This document shows, piece after piece, positions 60,159-64,000 of a stretch of 64,000 nucleotides of DNA. Each line of letters starts with the position of its first letter. Positions within the stretch are counted from its first letter, which is position 1. The stretch is from Pseudomonas deceptionensis (GTDB taxonomy: Bacteria; Pseudomonadota; Gammaproteobacteria; Pseudomonadales; Pseudomonadaceae). Where the stretch lies: contig NZ_FNUD01000002.1 of assembly GCF_900106095.1 (NCBI RefSeq), positions 1,509,501 through 1,573,500 on the forward strand. Reading direction: 5' to 3'. Made by a program: the position numbers and the translations under genes. The notes under the pieces were generated by a model. It was not told the DNA's origin, did no database searches, and saw only the letters and a list, made by a program, of their open reading frames with translations.

Positions 60159-62579
60159 ATGCGCACGTCATCGGGTGGGCTACGTTGGGGCTGTATGCGC
60201 TATTTGTTGATGATGTTGTTGGGCTGGCTACCGATGCTGGCCAGCGCAGTCTCTTTTGACGAAACCACACAAAGCCTGCCCTTGGGCCGTGTGATGCAAG
60301 TCTTTGAAGACGTCGGTGGAAAAGCGACTCTGGCGGATGTCACGGCACGCGCCGGGCTGTTCAAGCCGCACACCAAAGACACGTTGAACGAGGGCTACTC
60401 GCACTCGGCCTTCTGGATCAAGGTTGATCTGCATTACCAGCCGCAAGACCCGACAGCTCATCGCACCTGGCTGCTGGAATTGGCTTACCCGCCGCTTGAT
60501 TCCATCGAGCTGTACCTGCCGGATACCGCTGGCAACTACCGGCTGGTGGAGCGCACGGGGGACGCGTTGCCCTTTGGCAGCCGCCCGATCAAAGAAAACA
60601 ATTACCTGTTTGAACTCAACTTCAGCCCGGAGCAAAGCCAGACTGCGTACTTGCGCCTGGCCAGTCAGGGCTCGGTTCAGGCACCGCTCACGCTCTGGTC
60701 CGCCCAGGCCTACCTCGAAGAACAGCCCATACGGATTTACATCCTGGGCCTGATTTATGGCGTGTTGCTGGGCATGCTGGTTTACAACCTGTTCATTTAC
60801 CTCAGTGTGCGTGACACCAGTTACCTCTATTACATCTTCTATATCGCCTCTTTTGGCCTGTACCAGCTGTCGGTCAATGGTGCAGCGGTGCAGTACTTCT
60901 GGCCGGACAACCCGTGGTGGGCCAATGCGTCCACACCGTTCCTGATTGGCGCGTCGGCGTTTTTCGGTTGTCAGTTTGCCCGCTCTTTCCTGCACACCGC
61001 CTCCCACAGCCGCTGGCTGGACCGGGCCCTGATGCTGCTGATGGCCGTGGGCGCCCTGGTGATGGTGCTCGCACTGACCACCAGCTATGCCGTGTCGTTG
61101 CGCCTGGCGACAGGGCTGGCGTTGGCGTTTATCGTCACCATCTTTACTGCCGGCGTCGTGGCCTGGGTCCGTGGCTTGCGGGTTGCACGCTACTTTGTGA
61201 TCGCCTGGTCGGCCTTTTTGCTGGGTGGTCTGGTCAATACGCTGATGGTGCTGGGCTATCTGCCAAACGTGTTCCTGACTATGTACGCCAGCCAGATCGG
61301 CTCGGCAATTGAGGTGGGGCTGCTGTCGCTGGCTCTTGCCGATCGCATCAATGCCATGCGGGACTTGCAGGCGCGCACGCTGCAGGAGTCCGGGCAAAAG
61401 CTGGCCGCCATGAACCAGCAACTGGCCCGCACCAACCAGCTTAAAGACGAGTTTTTGGCGACGGTCACCCATGAATTGCGCACCCCCATGAACGGTGTGA
61501 TCGGCTCCCTGGAGTTGATCAAAACCCTGGACATGGGCCCTGAGCTTGAGCAGTACACCCAGACTGCCGAGGGCTCGGCGCGCGAGATGATGCACATGGT
61601 CAACGGCATCCTGGCCCTGACCGAGCTGCAAGCGGGCCGACTTAAAGCGCGCCCACAGCCTTTTAGCCTGAATGAGCTGTTGCAAGGCCTGAGCGATCAG
61701 TTCGGCCCGGCGGCGCGCAGCAAGGGTCTGGAGTTTTCGTATGAAATCGCACGCAACTTGCCCGATCACTGGGTAGGCGATGCCGAGAAAATTCGCCAGT
61801 GCCTTGAGTGCCTGCTGGATAACGCCATCAAGTTCACCTGCGAAGGCGGCGTGATTGTGCGGGTGACCGGCAAAGTTGCAGAGTCTGGGCGCTGGGCGCT
61901 GGCTTTTAATGTGATCGACAGCGGCATCGGCTTCGTTCACCAGGAAGAAGCCGAGCTGTATCAGCACTTCTTCCAGGTTGATGGTTCCATGACCCGCGGC
62001 TATGGCGGGTTGGGCATCGGTCTGGCGATTTGCCGGCGCCTGGTGGAATTGCTTGGCGGGCGTCTGACCCATCATTCGCAGCCAGGGCAGGGCTCGCAGT
62101 TTCAGTTGTTGCTGGAGCTTGAGTCGCCGCCCGCGGCCTCGCCGCAGGAGCCGGCACAGACGCCTGCACTCGCTCGAACCCCGGGCGAGTGCGTCGTTTT
62201 GCTGGTCGAAGACACGGCCAGCAATCCCGTGGCCGTACGTGGCATGTTGCTCCGGCTGGGTTACCGCGTGCTCAGTGTTGACACGGGGCAGGCGGCCATA
62301 GAGGCCCTGCGCCGTGAGCGGGTGGACGCGGTGTTGCTGGCGTGTCCGTTGGAGAGGGTGGCCGGCACGTCGATGGGCAATCAGTTACTGACCTTGGCCG
62401 CGTGTGCACAGTTACCGGTGCTGGCGCTGTTCGGGTCAGAAGCCGAGGCTCAGCAGGCCCGTGAGCAGGTCGATGGCATCACCGATTACTTGCTCAAGCC
62501 CCTGCGTTTTGAAGACCTGCAGTACGCCTTGGTACAGCGACTGTTGACAGGTCATAGTGGTAAAAACGCCGAGTTTTAG
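60159..62579 (+). CDS. ladS: Hybrid histidine kinase LadS with a degenerate receiver
   Basis: 806 residues. Signal/first helix about 1-30 (ends MLASAVSF), periplasmic 7TMR-DISMED2 domain (about 32-170), seven membrane helices (about 185-395), HisKA with His438 in TVTHELRTPMNG, HATPase (about 545-660: LLDNAIKF, SGIGF, GGLGIGLAIC) and a C-terminal receiver-like domain (about 685-800). In P. aeruginosa LadS feeds the GacS/GacA-RsmYZ switch to biofilm life. Here the position of the phospho-accepting Asp is Ala728 (LLACPLE for the usual LMDxQMP), although the acidic pocket (VED) and Lys (LLKPL) remain. Confidence 0.92.
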   Translation: MRTSSGGLRWGCMRYLLMMLLGWLPMLASAVSFDETTQSLPLGRVMQVFEDVGGKATLADVTARAGLFKPHTKDTLNEGYSHSAFWIKVDLHYQPQDPTAHRTWLLELAYPPLDSIELYLPDTAGNYRLVERTGDALPFGSRPIKENNYLFELNFSPEQSQTAYLRLASQGSVQAPLTLWSAQAYLEEQPIRIYILGLIYGVLLGMLVYNLFIYLSVRDTSYLYYIFYIASFGLYQLSVNGAAVQYFWPDNPWWANASTPFLIGASAFFGCQFARSFLHTASHSRWLDRALMLLMAVGALVMVLALTTSYAVSLRLATGLALAFIVTIFTAGVVAWVRGLRVARYFVIAWSAFLLGGLVNTLMVLGYLPNVFLTMYASQIGSAIEVGLLSLALADRINAMRDLQARTLQESGQKLAAMNQQLARTNQLKDEFLATVTHELRTPMNGVIGSLELIKTLDMGPELEQYTQTAEGSAREMMHMVNGILALTELQAGRLKARPQPFSLNELLQGLSDQFGPAARSKGLEFSYEIARNLPDHWVGDAEKIRQCLECLLDNAIKFTCEGGVIVRVTGKVAESGRWALAFNVIDSGIGFVHQEEAELYQHFFQVDGSMTRGYGGLGIGLAICRRLVELLGGRLTHHSQPGQGSQFQLLLELESPPAASPQEPAQTPALARTPGECVVLLVEDTASNPVAVRGMLLRLGYRVLSVDTGQAAIEALRRERVDAVLLACPLERVAGTSMGNQLLTLAACAQLPVLALFGSEAEAQQAREQVDGITDYLLKPLRFEDLQYALVQRLLTGHSGKNAEF

Positions 62580-62654
62580 GCGTCTATGCCACTTGCTCAG
62601 GCACAGATGCGTGCTTCACTGGCTCCATTGGCATGATCCACAGGAGCCCGCGCA

Positions 62655-64000
62655 ATGAACCTGCATCAGTACGCTGAAACCCACGAAGTGACCAATCAGC
62701 CGCCGTCTCTGGACGGCGTGAACCTGTACCGCATCGACCTGCCGCTGCAACAGTGGAGCCAGCATTTTGGTGCGGGCTGGGCGCAGCCGCGGATCGATCG
62801 GTACGGTGCGCTGGCGGGTGGCCCGTTGATGGCTGCGGGCTTTTTAGCCAATGAAAACAAACCGCAGTTTGTCAGCCATGACCGTTATGGTCATCGGATC
62901 GATCTGGTGGAGTTTCACCCGGCGTACCACGAGCTGATGCGCACGGCGATTGAACACGGCTTGCCCTCCTTGCCCTGGACCGACCCGCAACCCGGTGCCC
63001 ATGTGGCCCGCGCGAGCATGACCTACCTGCACACCCAGGCTGAAGCCGGCAGTGGCTGCCCTTTGACCATGACCTTCGCCAGCGTGCCGGCCTTGCGCCT
63101 GCAACCGGACATTGCCCGGGTGTGGCTGCCCAAAGTCCTCGCCACCGAGTACGACCCGCGCAATGTTGAGATCAGCCAAAAAGCCGGCGCCACACTCGGC
63201 ATGGCCATGACTGAAAAGCAGGGCGGCACCGATGTGCGGGCCAATACCACGCGGGCGTATCCGGTGGGGGCCAAGGGGGCGGGGCAGGCCTATGAGCTGC
63301 TGGGCCACAAATGGTTTTGCTCGGCCCCGATGTGTGACGGCTTCCTGACCCTGGCGCAAACCGACAAGGGCCTGAGCTGCTTTTTACTGCCGCGCCATCG
63401 CCCGGACGGCAGCCGCAATGAGTTCTATATCCAGCGTCTGAAAAACAAACTGGGCAACCACTCCAACGCCTCCAGCGAAGTCGAGTTCCGTGGGGCGCTG
63501 GCCTGGATGATTGGCGAAGAAGGGCGCGGCGTGCCGACGATTATTGAAATGGTTGCCATGACCCGCTTCGATTGCATGGTCGGCTCCAGCGCTTTGATGC
63601 GTCAGGCGTTGACCCAGGCCAGCCATCATTGCGCCCATCGCCTGGTAGGCGGGCGGGTGCTGGCAGATCAGCCGTTGATGCAAAACGTATTGGCAGACCT
63701 GGCTCTGGAGAGCGAAGCCGCGCTGGCCTTGAGCCTGCGCATGGGCCGGGCGCTGGACCATCTGGACGACCCGCAAGAGGCCAGGTTTTCACGGCTGGTG
63801 ACGGCGGTGGGCAAGTACTGGATCTGCAAGCGGGCCCCGGCCATGATCAATGAGGCGGCCGAATGCATGGGCGGTGCGGGGTATGTCGAAGACAGCATCC
63901 TGCCGCGTCTTTATCGCGAAGCACCGGTGAACTCCACGTGGGAAGGTTCGGGTAACGTTCAATGCCTGGACGTACTGCGCGCCCTCTCCAAAGAGCCGGG
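62655..64000 (+). CDS. aidB: AidB-type acyl-CoA dehydrogenase (3' end beyond the window)
   Basis: 448 codons in frame to the window edge, starting MNLHQYAETHEVTNQPP after a CAGGAG site 8 bases upstream. Closely follows E. coli AidB: NQPP.L...NLY, FHPAYHELM, AEAGSGCPLTMTFASVPAL, MAMTEKQGGTDVRANTT, LGHKWFCSAPMCDGFLTLAQT, GMTRFDCMVGSSALMRQA, VNSTWEGSGNVQCLDVLRAL. AidB is an FAD flavoprotein that binds DNA and is induced by alkylation stress. The C-terminal DNA-binding part is outside the window. Orthologue of PA3972 by position. Confidence 0.9.
   Translation, partial: MNLHQYAETHEVTNQPPSLDGVNLYRIDLPLQQWSQHFGAGWAQPRIDRYGALAGGPLMAAGFLANENKPQFVSHDRYGHRIDLVEFHPAYHELMRTAIEHGLPSLPWTDPQPGAHVARASMTYLHTQAEAGSGCPLTMTFASVPALRLQPDIARVWLPKVLATEYDPRNVEISQKAGATLGMAMTEKQGGTDVRANTTRAYPVGAKGAGQAYELLGHKWFCSAPMCDGFLTLAQTDKGLSCFLLPRHRPDGSRNEFYIQRLKNKLGNHSNASSEVEFRGALAWMIGEEGRGVPTIIEMVAMTRFDCMVGSSALMRQALTQASHHCAHRLVGGRVLADQPLMQNVLADLALESEAALALSLRMGRALDHLDDPQEARFSRLVTAVGKYWICKRAPAMINEAAECMGGAGYVEDSILPRLYREAPVNSTWEGSGNVQCLDVLRALSKEP

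Noticed and set aside
60228..62075. 615-codon open frame opposite ladS
   Set aside because: ladS has coherent domains from end to end; the antisense frame has none and no ribosome site.

Overview
This 64 kb window is chromosomal DNA from a Pseudomonas, most likely of the fluorescens lineage. The evidence is: a high-GC coding background; LadS, EatR, Mpl, RlpA and an ArfA of Pseudomonas type; repeated REP/REPIN palindromes of the two kinds common in that group (GTAGCCGCTG... and GTGGGAGCGAGC...); and a gene order that, from memory, follows P. aeruginosa PAO1 from about PA4044 (dxs) down to PA3972. There are no rRNA or tRNA genes, CRISPR arrays or insertion sequences that I can see. Almost everything is single-copy housekeeping or conserved genus-level DNA.

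Layout. 1-2.7 kb: the end of a B12-binding protein gene (btuF) convergent with btuB. 2.7-8 kb: dxs-ispA-xseB (isoprenoid precursors, exonuclease VII) and rmuC. 8-11.4 kb: an orphan S24-type repressor, then ppa and its upstream partners mtfA and a dedA gene. 11.6-19.2 kb: an ethanolamine catabolism block (eutC, eutB, permease eat, aldehyde dehydrogenase) with the sigma-54 activator EatR; two -24/-12 promoters are visible where they should be. EutBC needs adenosylcobalamin, so the B12 uptake genes nearby are functionally linked. 19.3-28 kb: mpl, ubiX, a small lipoprotein, an NAD(P)-binding protein, a MORN-repeat/caspase-fold lipoprotein, lrgAB, a LON-domain protein, a DedA-PAP2 fusion and a 3-methyladenine glycosylase. 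28-40.5 kb: proA, nadD, rsfS, rlmH, then the elongation and wall-remodelling run mrdA-rodA-mltB-rlpA-dacC, then ybeD-lipB-lipA (lipoate) and an LD-carboxypeptidase. 40.6-53.7 kb: a second lytic transglycosylase, arfA, holA, lptE, leuS, two small or envelope genes, then lnt, corC, ybeY, ybeZ and miaB. 56.4-64 kb: a Sel1 protein, hemL, thiE, thiD, ladS and an AidB-type acyl-CoA dehydrogenase cut by the window edge.

The clear exception is 54.1-56.4 kb. Here an AT-rich insertion sits between the DUF1820 gene and the Sel1-repeat gene, which I recall as neighbours in PAO1. It holds a 47-residue peptide with a glycine-rich, single-cysteine tail, a 165-residue GRDP-like (DUF1399-like) protein with a WHHHI motif, and a MATE-type membrane exporter, all in one direction. 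This looks like a small precursor-peptide, modification and export unit (RiPP-like) and is the best candidate for an undescribed system.

Other points of note are: an intrinsic terminator inside the arfA reading frame (programmed non-stop mRNA); a LadS whose receiver domain lacks the phospho-accepting Asp; a BtuB whose C-terminus has been extended past the expected final Phe by a REP sequence; and a perfect palindrome over the start codon of the S24 repressor.
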